Numbered from the stretch's first letter, positions 53,551 through 63,889 are shown. The stretch: 64,000 nucleotides of DNA from JASBZA01 sp964392065 (GCA_964392065.1 CAYMOG010000003.1:1-64000); one strand, 5' to 3'. The notes: generated from the letters alone by a model not told the origin. Translations and numbers: made by a program.

Positions 53551-54247
53551 CTAGAACCGTCACATCAGGATGTACTTGTAGAAGAGAAGCTTGACACTGT
53601 GGTGAGATTTTACCATTAATCATAGCCGCTACGGCATCCGCTTTGGATTCTCCGAAGGCTAAGAGTAAAATCTTTCTTGCTTTCATAATAGATCCTGTAC
53701 CCATACTAATTGCTTTGGTAGGCACTTCATCTTTTGATGTGAAGAATCTGGAATTTGCTTCAATGGTTTCGTCTGCCAAATCTACGACATGTGTAGTAGG
53801 AGCGAAATAATCCGATGGTTCGTTGAAACCAATATGTCCATTCCCACCTATACCTAATAATTGCAAATCGATACCACCATAAAGCTCGATCTTCTGTTCA
53901 TAATCATAGCATTCTTGTTCAACATCCACGGCAACACCACTAGGAACAAAAAATTGCTCTTCATCAATATCCACGAAGCTAAAAAGATTCTCTTTCATAA
54001 ATGCATAGTAACTTTGATGATGCTCTTGATCCAAACCAATATATTCATCTAAGTTGAAGCTAATCACATCAGAAAAAGAAATTACGCCTTCTTCATACAA
54101 CTTAACTAAATTCTGGTAGGTTAATACTGGCGATCCGCCTGTAGCTAAACCTATTACAGAATTGGGTTTCTGTAGAATTTGAGAGGCAATTATCGTGGCT
54201 GCTGCCCTACTCGCTGTTTCCTTATCCTTGTAAATCATTACATTCAT
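53522..54247 (-). CDS. nagB: Glucosamine-6-phosphate deaminase
   Basis: NagB turns glucosamine-6-P into fructose-6-P and ammonia, completing amino sugar recycling begun by NagA. The 241 residues contain VIGLATGGSPVLTYQNL, FNLDEYIGLDQEHHQSY (catalytic Asp and His) and LLGIGGNGHIGFNEPSDYF. It is about 20 residues shorter than the E. coli enzyme and lacks its C-terminal allosteric extension, as in other Firmicutes. The end of the gene also holds the promoter for the valS leader. Confidence 0.95.
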   Translation of the reverse strand: MNVMIYKDKETASRAAATIIASQILQKPNSVIGLATGGSPVLTYQNLVKLYEEGVISFSDVISFNLDEYIGLDQEHHQSYYAFMKENLFSFVDIDEEQFFVPSGVAVDVEQECYDYEQKIELYGGIDLQLLGIGGNGHIGFNEPSDYFAPTTHVVDLADETIEANSRFFTSKDEVPTKAISMGTGSIMKARKILLLAFGESKADAVAAMINGKISPQCQASLLQVHPDVTVLVDEEAAAKL

Positions 54248-54339
54248 TTAAGAATCCTCGCTTTTCTTTCAGTACAATCAATATTATCATACTTTTCTCT
54301 CTCGTCTACCACATATTCCTATGCGTAAATTTAGCAAGT

Positions 54340-56757
54340 TTACACAAGTTCAGCTATAGTAACGCCCGCGTCACCTTCACCAAAAGCCGCTTGACGATAA
54401 CTTTTTACTCTTCTATCTTGGCGCAGAAACTCTCTTACACCATTACGTAGAGCTCCCGTTCCTTTACCATGAACGATTCGGACAGATTCTGCTCCTGCTA
54501 ACGTGGCTTCATCTAAGTAAGCATCTAACTGATTTAAGCCCTCATCTACCGTACTACCAATAATTTTAAGTTCGCCACGGAAATGCATTCGAGCTGCACT
54601 CACAATCTTACCGGTTGACTGTCCTCTACTGGAAGTTTTCTTATCTTTCTTAGATGTATTTTCTGCATTATCATTACGGTCTTGAAGCGTAGACGCATCA
54701 ACTTCCACTTGCATCTGACCGGATTTAATTAAGACTTTGCCTTTATTATCTACAGCCGATTCAATTCTCGCTTCAATTCCTAATGCAGGTACATAAACGA
54801 CGTCCCCTATATCCCAAGAATCTTTAGTCTTTCGGCCTCGTCCTTTTTTCAATTGCGCAAGGGTTTCTTTTCCAATCTCTTGTTCAATGGCATTTAGTTC
54901 ACTCCTAAGAATTTGACGCAAGGCCCCTGCTTCTTCCATAGTAGAAACAGATTGATTCTTACTTAACTCTTTTAACATAGCATCTACTTGACGTTCTTGT
55001 TCTTTGAGCTTTCGTCTTGTTTCTTCTCTTGCATCTTGAAGGATCTGAGATTTAGATTTCCGGATTTCATCTTCTTGAAGCTCTACTGTCGTTCTTGCTT
55101 CACGCCACCTTTTCTCATCTAATCGTGCTTGCTCTAGTAGGGCCGCACTTTCTCTTTGCATTTCTTCCACTTTGGCCAAAACTTGTTCAAACTGAATATC
55201 TTCATTACTAAGTTCTACTTGTGCTCGCTTGATAATGCCTTCTCTAAGCCCAAGCTTACGTGAAATTACAAAGGCATGTGAGGTCCCAGGAACCCCTATT
55301 AGGATTCTATAAGTTGGCTTCAAACTATCGGAATCGAATTCACAAGAAGCATTTTCTACACCATCTGTCTCTAAAGCATATATTTTTAATTCTTTATAGT
55401 GTGTAGTAGCCACTGTAATTGCACCTGCTTGTTTGAAGTCTTCTAATATTGCAATGGCTAGTGCTGCACCTTCGGATGGATCGGTTCCTGAGCCTAGCTC
55501 GTCCGTTAGAACGAGACTTCTATCGTCTACTAGCTCTGAAATCTCTACGATATTTCTCATATGGGAAGAGAACGTTGACAGAGATTGTTCGATACTTTGT
55601 TCATCTCCAATATCTACTAAAATCTTGTCAAACATCGATAAAATAGCAGGACCATCACAAGGGACTTCCAGACCAGACATAGCCATGATACTTAGTAAGC
55701 CTACGGTCTTAAGGGATACAGTCTTACCACCCGTATTGGGTCCTGTAATGAGTAAGGTATGGAAATCTTTCCCCACATAGATATCGATAGGGACAACTTC
55801 TTCATCAGGAATATGGGGATGTCTGGCTTGTTTAAGAGAAATAATACCATCATCATTTAGCTCGGGTTTTCTGGCACGCATCTGTTTGGCTAATTTGGCC
55901 TTCGCCATTGTGAAATCCGCTTGGGCTAGAATCTCAATATCATGAAGAATCTCCTCTTTATGTTCCCCTACACGTTTCGTAAAAGCTTGCAGTATACGTT
56001 GGATTTCACGTTCTTCTAGTAATTTTATCTCTCGAATTTTATTGTTTTCTTCGACTACAGCAATTGGTTCAACAAACAGCGTCTGACCAGATTGGGAACT
56101 ATCATGAACTATTCCTGGCACACTGGAACGTGCGGAAATCTTAACTGGAATCACATAACGATCCTGGCGCAAGGTTATGATATTATCTTGGAGATCCTCT
56201 CCATGTTGTTTCAACATTTTATCCAAAATACGACGTATTTGCTCTTGACTTTTCGCGCGATTCTTACGTAATCTCTGTAATTCAGGACTTGCTGAATCCG
56301 CAATTTCATTTTCTCCTATTATTGCCTTACTAATATCCATTTGTAACTTCTCGTGTAATAGAAGTCCATGTAGCAATCGATAATAAGAATTCTCCAATGC
56401 ATGCTCATCTTCACGCAAACTAGGTATAAAGTTATATAATCTTTCGACCGCTTGTAAGAAACTTGCAATTTGCATTAAATCTTTACTACTTAGAATCGCA
56501 CCTGGCATTTCTGATTTTATAACGGCAGGACGAATTTTGTGCATACCTTGTAGAGGCACTTCACCTCTCTTGTACAAAATTTCCAAGGCATCCTCAGTTT
56601 CTTCTAACCATTTCCTTGCTTCGTCAATATCAGAAGTAGGTAATAGTTGATTACAGAGTTTTTTTCCTTCTTGTGAAATGGCCTTTTGCGTTAAACTTGA
56701 TATAATTTCAGGGAATTCTAGTTTCGCCCTAGAGCGCTCAAGTAGAGTACTAGACAT
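54340..56757 (-). CDS. mutS2: Endonuclease MutS2
   Basis: MutS2 is a MutS paralog without the mismatch-recognition domain; it suppresses recombination and in Bacillus acts on collided ribosomes. The 805 residues show the helical core and clamp (HGEDLQDNIITLRQDRYVIPV), the ATPase with Walker A TGPNTGGKTVSLKT and LTDELGSGTDPSEG, a coiled coil, and a C-terminal Smr domain with VRIVHGKGTGALRNGVREFL. It follows pgsA by 13 nt. Confidence 0.96.
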   Translation of the reverse strand: MSSTLLERSRAKLEFPEIISSLTQKAISQEGKKLCNQLLPTSDIDEARKWLEETEDALEILYKRGEVPLQGMHKIRPAVIKSEMPGAILSSKDLMQIASFLQAVERLYNFIPSLREDEHALENSYYRLLHGLLLHEKLQMDISKAIIGENEIADSASPELQRLRKNRAKSQEQIRRILDKMLKQHGEDLQDNIITLRQDRYVIPVKISARSSVPGIVHDSSQSGQTLFVEPIAVVEENNKIREIKLLEEREIQRILQAFTKRVGEHKEEILHDIEILAQADFTMAKAKLAKQMRARKPELNDDGIISLKQARHPHIPDEEVVPIDIYVGKDFHTLLITGPNTGGKTVSLKTVGLLSIMAMSGLEVPCDGPAILSMFDKILVDIGDEQSIEQSLSTFSSHMRNIVEISELVDDRSLVLTDELGSGTDPSEGAALAIAILEDFKQAGAITVATTHYKELKIYALETDGVENASCEFDSDSLKPTYRILIGVPGTSHAFVISRKLGLREGIIKRAQVELSNEDIQFEQVLAKVEEMQRESAALLEQARLDEKRWREARTTVELQEDEIRKSKSQILQDAREETRRKLKEQERQVDAMLKELSKNQSVSTMEEAGALRQILRSELNAIEQEIGKETLAQLKKGRGRKTKDSWDIGDVVYVPALGIEARIESAVDNKGKVLIKSGQMQVEVDASTLQDRNDNAENTSKKDKKTSSRGQSTGKIVSAARMHFRGELKIIGSTVDEGLNQLDAYLDEATLAGAESVRIVHGKGTGALRNGVREFLRQDRRVKSYRQAAFGEGDAGVTIAELV

Positions 56758-56770
56758 GAATATCCTCCAT

Positions 56771-57331
56771 CTATCTTTTCTCCTTAGTCGTTTGATAAAT
56801 CTGCCATCCTTGTTTTACATAGAGAAACAAGGTTATGGCCATCATAATAAGAACAGGAAGGAAGAGATAAGGCGCCATATATAAATAGGTTTCTGGTAAG
56901 AAAAACATAATAGCAAAATAGAATGCAATAAGTACCGTTGTTATTTTTCCAAACCACTCTGCACTAACTACCACATGCTTCGTAAACAAAACAGCGCCAC
57001 CAATTAACAAAATTAAATCCTTACTTGCTATGGAAATAGGGATCCATAATGGGACACGTCCAACGGTAGTCATCATAATTGCGGTTGTGAGTTGAAAGAT
57101 TTTATCAACGAGTGGATCATATAGCTTACCGAAATCAGAAATCTGATTATAGCGCCTAGCTATCCACCCATCTAATACATCCGTAAACCAGATTGCCAAG
57201 AAGAGTAAAGCCGCCAGTCCAGAACTACCCTTGGATTGATATATTTCATAAGCCATCCAAGGAATAGCAAACAAGCGTAAAGTCGTTAATATATTAGGTA
57301 TTGTAATCTGCTTACTCCATTGGCTGGCCAT
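56771..57331 (-). CDS. pgsA: CDP-diacylglycerol--glycerol-3-phosphate 3-phosphatidyltransferase
   Basis: PgsA makes phosphatidylglycerol phosphate in the membrane. The 186-residue protein begins with IPNILTTLRLFAIP and carries the CDP-alcohol phosphatidyltransferase signature DVLDGWIARRYNQISDFGKLYDPLVDK, matching DxxDGxxARx8Gx3Dx3D (shown in part here: DVLDGWIAR and GKLYDPLVD). About five transmembrane helices are visible. It lies between pfkA and mutS2 in one operon. Other CDP-alcohol transferases share the motif, so the headgroup is inferred from length and N-terminus. Confidence 0.9.
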   Translation of the reverse strand: MASQWSKQITIPNILTTLRLFAIPWMAYEIYQSKGSSGLAALLFLAIWFTDVLDGWIARRYNQISDFGKLYDPLVDKIFQLTTAIMMTTVGRVPLWIPISIASKDLILLIGGAVLFTKHVVVSAEWFGKITTVLIAFYFAIMFFLPETYLYMAPYLFLPVLIMMAITLFLYVKQGWQIYQTTKEKR

Positions 57332-57348
57332 AGCTTATTTCCCTATCT

Positions 57349-58326
57349 CTATATAGCAATAATCTTTGCATTATTGATCTGTTCTTCATCAATAGACTTT
57401 TTCATTTCAAGTGCTTCATCAATATCTAAATCGGTAATCCTTCCATCTCTATAGGCAATGAGACGGTTGTAGTTATCATTTACTATGCAGTCAATAGCTT
57501 TGGCACCCATAAGAGAGGCTGCCTGGCGATCTCTAAGTGTTGGACTACCACCTCTTTGCATATGACCTAATATTGTAGATCTTGATTCAATGCCTGTTTT
57601 ATCTTGAATCTCTCGTGCAATTTCATTCGCGTCACCAGCACCTTCGGCAACCACGACAACATAGTGGTTTTTGCCTGCATTTCTACATTCTAATAAACGT
57701 CTAACGACATCTTGATTGAAATCATAAGCTTGTTCAGGTATCAGAATTACTTCTGCACCACATGAGATACCTACATTAAGTGCGATGAATCCAGCGTGAC
57801 GTCCCATAACTTCAATAACAGAACAGCGTTCGTGGGAGGATGCTGTATCTTTTAGCTTATCAATCGCCTCCATAGCGGTATTCATTGCGGTATCGAAACC
57901 AATCGTATATTCAGTACAAGCTATGTCATTATCTATAGTTCCAGGAATACCTATTATAGGTAAGCCTGCATTCTTAAGATCTCTAGCTCCGTAAAATGTA
58001 CCATCTCCGCCTATAACGACCAATACATCAATGCCAAAAACATGAGCCATTTCTCTGGCTTTTTGTACACCTTCTGGTGTATTAAAAGTAGCCGATCGAG
58101 CAGTCATGAGGAAGGTGCCTCCGCGCTGTAAAACACCTGAAACATCCCGTGCTTCTAATTCAATGATATCGCCCCTCCATAGTCCATGATATCCACGTCT
58201 TATACCAAACATCTTAAAATCATGGTATAAACCCGCACGAACTACAGCTCGTATGGCGGCATTCATCCCTGGAGCATCTCCACCACTCGTTAAAACACCT
58301 ACATTTTTAATATTATTCTTAAACAT
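57349..58326 (-). CDS. pfkA: ATP-dependent 6-phosphofructokinase
   Basis: PfkA phosphorylates fructose-6-P in glycolysis. The protein (325 residues) shows GVLTSGGDAPGMNAAIRAVV, VVIGGDGTFYGA, PGTIDNDIACTEYTIGFDTA and EVMGRHAGFIAL. Gly in GGDG and in PGTIDND, rather than Asp and Lys, points to ATP rather than pyrophosphate as donor. The GTG at 58335 overlaps the SD GGAG; the ATG at 58326, 8 nt downstream of GGAG, is the likely start. It follows dnaE closely. Confidence 0.95.
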   Translation of the reverse strand: MFKNNIKNVGVLTSGGDAPGMNAAIRAVVRAGLYHDFKMFGIRRGYHGLWRGDIIELEARDVSGVLQRGGTFLMTARSATFNTPEGVQKAREMAHVFGIDVLVVIGGDGTFYGARDLKNAGLPIIGIPGTIDNDIACTEYTIGFDTAMNTAMEAIDKLKDTASSHERCSVIEVMGRHAGFIALNVGISCGAEVILIPEQAYDFNQDVVRRLLECRNAGKNHYVVVVAEGAGDANEIAREIQDKTGIESRSTILGHMQRGGSPTLRDRQAASLMGAKAIDCIVNDNYNRLIAYRDGRITDLDIDEALEMKKSIDEEQINNAKIIAI

Positions 58327-58360
58327 AATTTTCACTCCAATATTCTATAAATAGGATTCT

Positions 58361-61300
58361 CTAAGATTCGATATTCCCAATCCAAATATTATTTATACCA
58401 TATCTTTCAACTAATTCCTGTAGAAAATAGGGATTCACTTCGACTCGATAAGAATCTTCTAATTTTCTAAACGCATTTTGACTTTCATTGAATAATAGCA
58501 CGGAAGTATCTCCATGCCAAAACTTACATAACGCGAGAAGATTTTGTGGTAATTCTTCCTCTTCTTTCCATGGAATATTGATGACGACGCTAGCCATATC
58601 CTGGTCTCTCATGGTTATTTCTATAGCATTTAAATGCAAATCTTCGTGCGTTTCTATAGTCTGAGTATTTAAATTTTCAGTTATGAAATCTGTAGACTTA
58701 AATGGCTTAGTATCTTTTGCTTTGCTAGATAGTTCAGTATAAGCATTACGTTGACTCCTTAGACTATTTGTTGCGGCTATCCCACCATATAAAGCTTCGT
58801 TCTGCCACATTTCTTCATCAAGTGGTAAGAGATCAACTTCATTTATAATCATACTATTGGGGAAATCTTCCTTTGTGCTTACTCTACCTCTTAGGGCCAG
58901 TACTCTACCTTCACGAATAAAATCGTTAAATTCTGCCAATGTTTTAGGGAAAATAACACATTCAAATTGTCCATGTAGATCTTCCATCAATAAGAAGGAC
59001 ATAAGTTCATTGCGTTTCGTCGTTATATTTCTACGTCTAAGAACCATACCGGCCATATTGATAGCCTCTTGGTCTTGAACTTCTTTGAATACTTCAATTT
59101 CTTCCGTTAAATCCGTTTGAACAGGAGGATTTAACTCAGAAGATTTGAAGAATAACTTGGAATTTAATCGCCTTGCATAATCTTCTAGTGGATGTCCGGT
59201 TAAGTAAATACCTAACATTTCTTTCTCTTTGGCTAGAAGTTCTTGGCGACCGTATTCCTCTACATCTAAATACGTAGGCTCTTTCACTTCCATTGCCTTC
59301 TCCTCACCTAAGTCGAAAAATGAGACTTGACCATCCATAGAATTTTTATTGGATTGAGCCAGCATGTCATAGTATGGGTCCAACGCACTAATAAGCCTTG
59401 CTCTAGAGATTCCGAAACCATCTAATGCCGAGGCAAAAATAAGACTTTCTATCACTTTACGTGAGATTCCAATCGCATAGGATCTCCGTAAAAAATCACC
59501 ATAATCTGCAAATTTGCCATGATTTTCACGCTCTTCTACAAGTAAAGAAATTTGCTTTTCACCTACATTTTTTACTGCTCCCAGTGCAAAACGAATGGCT
59601 CCGTCTTCCGTCGTAAATCTGGGGAACGAAAAATTCACATCGGGACCTAATACAGAAATATGCATTAATTGACAAACATGAATATAATTAGCGGCTTGAC
59701 CTAAATCACCTAGATAAGAATTAAGCATAGCAGCCATAAGTTCCATAGGATAATAAAATTTTAACCAAGCTGTGTAGTACGCGACTAATGCATAGGCTGC
59801 GGCATGGGATTTATTAAAAGCATACCCAGCAAAAGCTAGGAGCTCATGGAAAATAACTCTCCCGACCTTCTCTTCGACGCCACGCTTAATGCATCCATCA
59901 ATAGGATTTCCCTTGTCATCCACTCCACCGAAAATGAATTGCTCTTCATAGGCTGCTAGTAATTCTGGCTTTTTCTTCGACATAGCCCGTCGTACGATAT
60001 CCGCTTGACCTAGAGAAAACCCACCAAGATTTCGGACGATTTGCATAACTTGCTCTTGATATACGATAGTACCGTAGGTAACATCGAGGATTTCTTCAAG
60101 CATAGGATGATGGTAGCTTATAAGTTCAGGATTATGGCGAGCAGCCACATAACGTGGAATCTGTTCCATAGGGCCAGGTCTATAAAGAGCAATACCTGCA
60201 ATGATATCTTCAAAACTGTCCGGTTTTAACTCTTTGATAAATGCCGTCATACCCTGACTTTCCAATTGAAAAACTGCAGCGGTATCCCCGGATGAAATCA
60301 TTTGATAAACTTTTTCGTCATCCAAAGGGATTTTATCAAACGCGATGGACTCACCATAATTGGCCTTCACCATATCTCTAGTATCTCTGAGAACCGTTAA
60401 TGTTCTTAATCCAAGAAAATCAAATTTTAATAAGCCTAAACGTTCGACATTTTCCTTGGCATATTGAACAACAATCGATTCATCATTTCTTGCAAGTGGA
60501 GCAATGTCCGTAATATTTTCACTAGATATGATAACTCCTGCCGCATGAGTCGAAGCATGTCTTGGCATGCCTTCAAATTTCCTAGCTAAATCATAAACGC
60601 GTCTAATATTTTCATCATTTTCGTAAAGTGTTTTAAGCTCAGGATTTTTCTCCAGAGCAAGATCTAAGGTTATTCCCAAATCCGTTGGAATCATCTTAGA
60701 AAGCTTGTCGGTTTCTGTATAGGGTAAATCAAGTGCTCTACCCACATCTCTCACCGCTGCTCTAGCGGCCAAAGTCCCAAATGTAATAACCTGTGATACT
60801 TTATCCGCACCATACTTCTCATAAACATAATCAATCACTTCTTGACGACGTTCATAACAAAAATCAATATCAAAGTCAGGCAAAGATACGCGGTCTACAT
60901 TTAAGAAACGTTCAAATAATAAATTGTACTCTAATGGATCAATATTAGTTATGCCTAATGCATAAGCAATCAGAGACCCTGCGCCTGAACCTCTACCTGG
61001 GCCAACCATGATTTCGCGTTTCCTTGCAAAGCGAATGAAGTCCCATACGATAAGGTAGTAATCCGTAAACCCCATACTAGAAATGACTTGAATTTCCTTC
61101 TCAAATCGTTCCATATATATGTCTGTATCATGGCTATGTGGAAGCTCTAAACGCTCTTCTAAACCTTCTAATGCAAGCTCACGGATATATTCATCACTAG
61201 ACTTTCCATTTGGTGCTTCAAAAGCGGGTAAATGAATCGTTGAGAAATCCAATTCCACATTACAACGTTCAGCTATTTTTTGTGTATTCTCAATGGCATC

Positions 61301-62080
61301 AATAAAGTCAGGTAAATCCTCACGCATCTGGTCTTCCGACTTCAAATAAAATGAATCGGCTCCCATACGCATGCGATCATCATCTCGCATACGCTTCCCC
61401 GTTTGCATACATAATAGGACTTCATGGGAGGTAGCATCTTCATCTAGCATATAATGACAATCATTAGTAGCAACAAGAGGAATATGCATTTCTTCACTTA
61501 GAGCGCGAAGTTGCTTATTTACTCGGTTTTGCTCTGGCATGCCATTTGCTTGAACTTCTAAAAAATAATTTTCTTTACCGAAGATCTCTTGATATAAAGT
61601 AGCCTTTTGTTTAGCTTTCTCCTTATCACCTAATAACAATGCTTTAGGTACTTCTCCGGATAAACATGAGGATAATGCAATAATTCCTGAAGAATACTTA
61701 CGTAATATTTCATAATCTACACGGGGCTTATAATAGAATCCATCCACAAACCCTGTAGAAACGATGCGATTTAGGTTTTTTAGTCCATCATTATTTTCAG
61801 CAAGTAATATTAAATGACCGAAGCTTTGTCCTTTTTCTTTATTAAATCTTCCTTCTGGAGCTATATATATTTCAGCCCCAATAATCGGCTTAATACCTTC
61901 CGAAACCAAAGCGGAGTAGAAGTCGACTACTCCGTACATTACGCCATGATCCGTAATCGCACATGAAGTCATGTCCAATTCTTTTAGTCTTTTGCTTAAA
62001 TCCTTGATACGAATGGCACCATCAAGCAAAGAGTATTCTGTATGAAGATGTAAATGTGTAAAGGCCAAGTTCTTTCCCAT
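58361..62080 (-). CDS. dnaE: DNA polymerase III alpha subunit DnaE
   Basis: DnaE is a C-family replicative polymerase. The 1239 residues show the PHP domain (FTHLHLHTEYSLLDGAIR, AITDHGVMYG), the catalytic palm with PDFDIDFCYERR and GPGRGSGAGSLIAYALG, the helix-hairpin-helix region, and a C-terminal OB fold (INMAGMVLRRRNITTKRNE). It lacks the internal proofreading exonuclease of PolC, so it is the DnaE-type enzyme. A hairpin covers a possible ribosome site before the ATG. It is downstream of the phosphoglucomutase gene. Confidence 0.96.
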   Translation of the reverse strand: MGKNLAFTHLHLHTEYSLLDGAIRIKDLSKRLKELDMTSCAITDHGVMYGVVDFYSALVSEGIKPIIGAEIYIAPEGRFNKEKGQSFGHLILLAENNDGLKNLNRIVSTGFVDGFYYKPRVDYEILRKYSSGIIALSSCLSGEVPKALLLGDKEKAKQKATLYQEIFGKENYFLEVQANGMPEQNRVNKQLRALSEEMHIPLVATNDCHYMLDEDATSHEVLLCMQTGKRMRDDDRMRMGADSFYLKSEDQMREDLPDFIDAIENTQKIAERCNVELDFSTIHLPAFEAPNGKSSDEYIRELALEGLEERLELPHSHDTDIYMERFEKEIQVISSMGFTDYYLIVWDFIRFARKREIMVGPGRGSGAGSLIAYALGITNIDPLEYNLLFERFLNVDRVSLPDFDIDFCYERRQEVIDYVYEKYGADKVSQVITFGTLAARAAVRDVGRALDLPYTETDKLSKMIPTDLGITLDLALEKNPELKTLYENDENIRRVYDLARKFEGMPRHASTHAAGVIISSENITDIAPLARNDESIVVQYAKENVERLGLLKFDFLGLRTLTVLRDTRDMVKANYGESIAFDKIPLDDEKVYQMISSGDTAAVFQLESQGMTAFIKELKPDSFEDIIAGIALYRPGPMEQIPRYVAARHNPELISYHHPMLEEILDVTYGTIVYQEQVMQIVRNLGGFSLGQADIVRRAMSKKKPELLAAYEEQFIFGGVDDKGNPIDGCIKRGVEEKVGRVIFHELLAFAGYAFNKSHAAAYALVAYYTAWLKFYYPMELMAAMLNSYLGDLGQAANYIHVCQLMHISVLGPDVNFSFPRFTTEDGAIRFALGAVKNVGEKQISLLVEERENHGKFADYGDFLRRSYAIGISRKVIESLIFASALDGFGISRARLISALDPYYDMLAQSNKNSMDGQVSFFDLGEEKAMEVKEPTYLDVEEYGRQELLAKEKEMLGIYLTGHPLEDYARRLNSKLFFKSSELNPPVQTDLTEEIEVFKEVQDQEAINMAGMVLRRRNITTKRNELMSFLLMEDLHGQFECVIFPKTLAEFNDFIREGRVLALRGRVSTKEDFPNSMIINEVDLLPLDEEMWQNEALYGGIAATNSLRSQRNAYTELSSKAKDTKPFKSTDFITENLNTQTIETHEDLHLNAIEITMRDQDMASVVINIPWKEEEELPQNLLALCKFWHGDTSVLLFNESQNAFRKLEDSYRVEVNPYFLQELVERYGINNIWIGNIES

Positions 62081-62087
62081 TCTAGAG

Positions 62088-62112
62088 CACTGTCCTTACA
62101 TCAAGGACAGTG
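62088..62112 (-). promoter_or_regulatory. Hairpin just upstream of the dnaE start
   Basis: CACTGTCCT and AGGACAGTG form a 9-bp perfect stem around a 7-nt loop. On the message the AAGGACAG arm holds the only ribosome-site-like sequence (AAGGA, about 12 nt before ATG). No T run follows. It may be translational control or a weak terminator between the two genes. Confidence 0.45.
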
Positions 62113-62121
62113 CATATAAAT

Positions 62122-63855
62122 TTATAATAAATTCTTAACGTAATCTACGAGTTTACTCTGTATATTTTCTCTTTTTCTATCCGCTTCTTGCGCGTCTTCA
62201 TCATAAGTACCGAAGTAAATTTTCAACTTAGGTTCTGTACCTGATGGACGGACACACATCCAATCCATATCATTTAGCTCATAGAGAAGCACATTTGATT
62301 CAGGAATATCTAGCGTTTCCACTTCGCCAGTTTCCAGGTTATGCCTTTTGCTTGTTTTATAATCTCTTAAATACTTCACAGGAATCCCAGCAAGTTCTTG
62401 TCCTTTATTCTCTCTAAGTGCACGCATGGCATTAGCGATTTTCTCTTTACCTGCAGAACCCTCAGACACAAGCGATACGGTTTCTTCTGATGCATAAGAA
62501 TATTTCTGATAAATGTCTTGTAAACGATCGTATAGGGTTTTACCTTCCAAGGCACAAACGGCAGCTAGTTCTGCTAACAGCATAGAAGCTACCACTGCAT
62601 CTTTATCTCTAACTGAGGTACCTGCAAGGTATCCAAAACTTTCCTCATATCCGAATTGGAAGTGCATGTCTCCTAATTCATCATATTTTTGAATTTGTTC
62701 AGCGATAAATTTAAATCCCGTTAAGGTTATGAATAGTTCCACATCATAGTATGCACATATTTTTTTAGCCAATCGAGAAGATACAATCGTTGTAACGCAG
62801 AAAGAATCAAACGGAAGTGCATTCTTCTCAAACTTAGTCGACAGAATATATTCCATTAATAGCAAACCGATTTGATTACCGGTCATAACTTGATAATTGC
62901 CATCAGGCATTCTAACGGCTAGTCCTGTACGATCCGCATCGGGATCTGTGGCAATAACTAAGCTCGCTTCTTCTTTTTCTGCAAGATCAATAGCCATAGC
63001 CAGAGCTGAACGTTCTTCTGGATTAGGGAAGTCAACTGTAGGGAAACTGCCATCAGGTTTTTCCTGCTCGGGTACAACATAAACGTTTTCGAAACCTATT
63101 TCATTCAGTATACGTCGAACCGGTTTATTTCCTGCTCCATGAAGTGGTGTATAAACAATTTTCATATCTTTATTTGCTTGAATCGCTTCTGGACTTATGG
63201 ATAAGCTCTTAAGCATTTTCATATATTCTTGATCAATCGCTTCACCAATAACGTGTACTAAGGAATCTTCTTCCCATTCAGAGAAATCTTTCCATTCCAA
63301 CGTGCGATAATCTGAAATTTCTGCCATTTCTGAAGCCACCTTATCCGCAGCTTCAGGAGGAAGTTGTCCGCCGTCTTCGCCATAAACTTTATAACCATTA
63401 TATATAGATGGATTGTGGCTAGCAGTTATCATAATGCCTCCAATACAATCCAAATGTCTGACCGTAAAAGACAAGATAGGTACAGGCCTAAGTTCATCGA
63501 AGATATAACAAGGAATGCCATGAGAAGCTAATATACTTGCAGAAATTTGAGCAAATTCTTGAGATCTATGCCTCGAGTCAAAACTTATGGCTACGCCTCT
63601 TTGTTTTGCTTCTCCCAGAGTATCTAGATAACGCGCAAAACCTTCTGCCGCTTGTGCTATCGTATACTCATTCATACGATTGGTACCAGCGCCTAATATA
63701 CCTCGTAAGCCTGCAGTACCAAAAGAAAGATTCTGATAAAACCTTTCATAAATCTCAGCATCATTTCCTTCTAAAGCAAGTAACTCTTCCCTAGTCTTAT
63801 CACTAAAATATGGATCCGTTGACCAAAGAGAATATTCCTTCATAAAATCAGACAT
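62122..63855 (-). CDS. Phosphoglucomutase/phosphomannomutase
   Basis: This alpha-D-phosphohexomutase (577 residues) interconverts hexose 1- and 6-phosphates. The phosphoserine loop is IMITASHNPSIYNGYKVYG, the Mg site is IATDPDADRTGLAV, the sugar loop is QFGYEESFGYLAG and the phosphate site is RPSGTEPKLKIYFG. The length fits PgcA-type alpha-phosphoglucomutases of Firmicutes, which make UDP-glucose precursors for glycolipid and wall polymers. It has its own promoter, and dnaE follows after 41 nt. Confidence 0.93.
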   Translation of the reverse strand: MSDFMKEYSLWSTDPYFSDKTREELLALEGNDAEIYERFYQNLSFGTAGLRGILGAGTNRMNEYTIAQAAEGFARYLDTLGEAKQRGVAISFDSRHRSQEFAQISASILASHGIPCYIFDELRPVPILSFTVRHLDCIGGIMITASHNPSIYNGYKVYGEDGGQLPPEAADKVASEMAEISDYRTLEWKDFSEWEEDSLVHVIGEAIDQEYMKMLKSLSISPEAIQANKDMKIVYTPLHGAGNKPVRRILNEIGFENVYVVPEQEKPDGSFPTVDFPNPEERSALAMAIDLAEKEEASLVIATDPDADRTGLAVRMPDGNYQVMTGNQIGLLLMEYILSTKFEKNALPFDSFCVTTIVSSRLAKKICAYYDVELFITLTGFKFIAEQIQKYDELGDMHFQFGYEESFGYLAGTSVRDKDAVVASMLLAELAAVCALEGKTLYDRLQDIYQKYSYASEETVSLVSEGSAGKEKIANAMRALRENKGQELAGIPVKYLRDYKTSKRHNLETGEVETLDIPESNVLLYELNDMDWMCVRPSGTEPKLKIYFGTYDEDAQEADRKRENIQSKLVDYVKNLL

Positions 63856-63889
63856 GTTTTACCTCCAAATCGAAATTCGTATTATAGAA

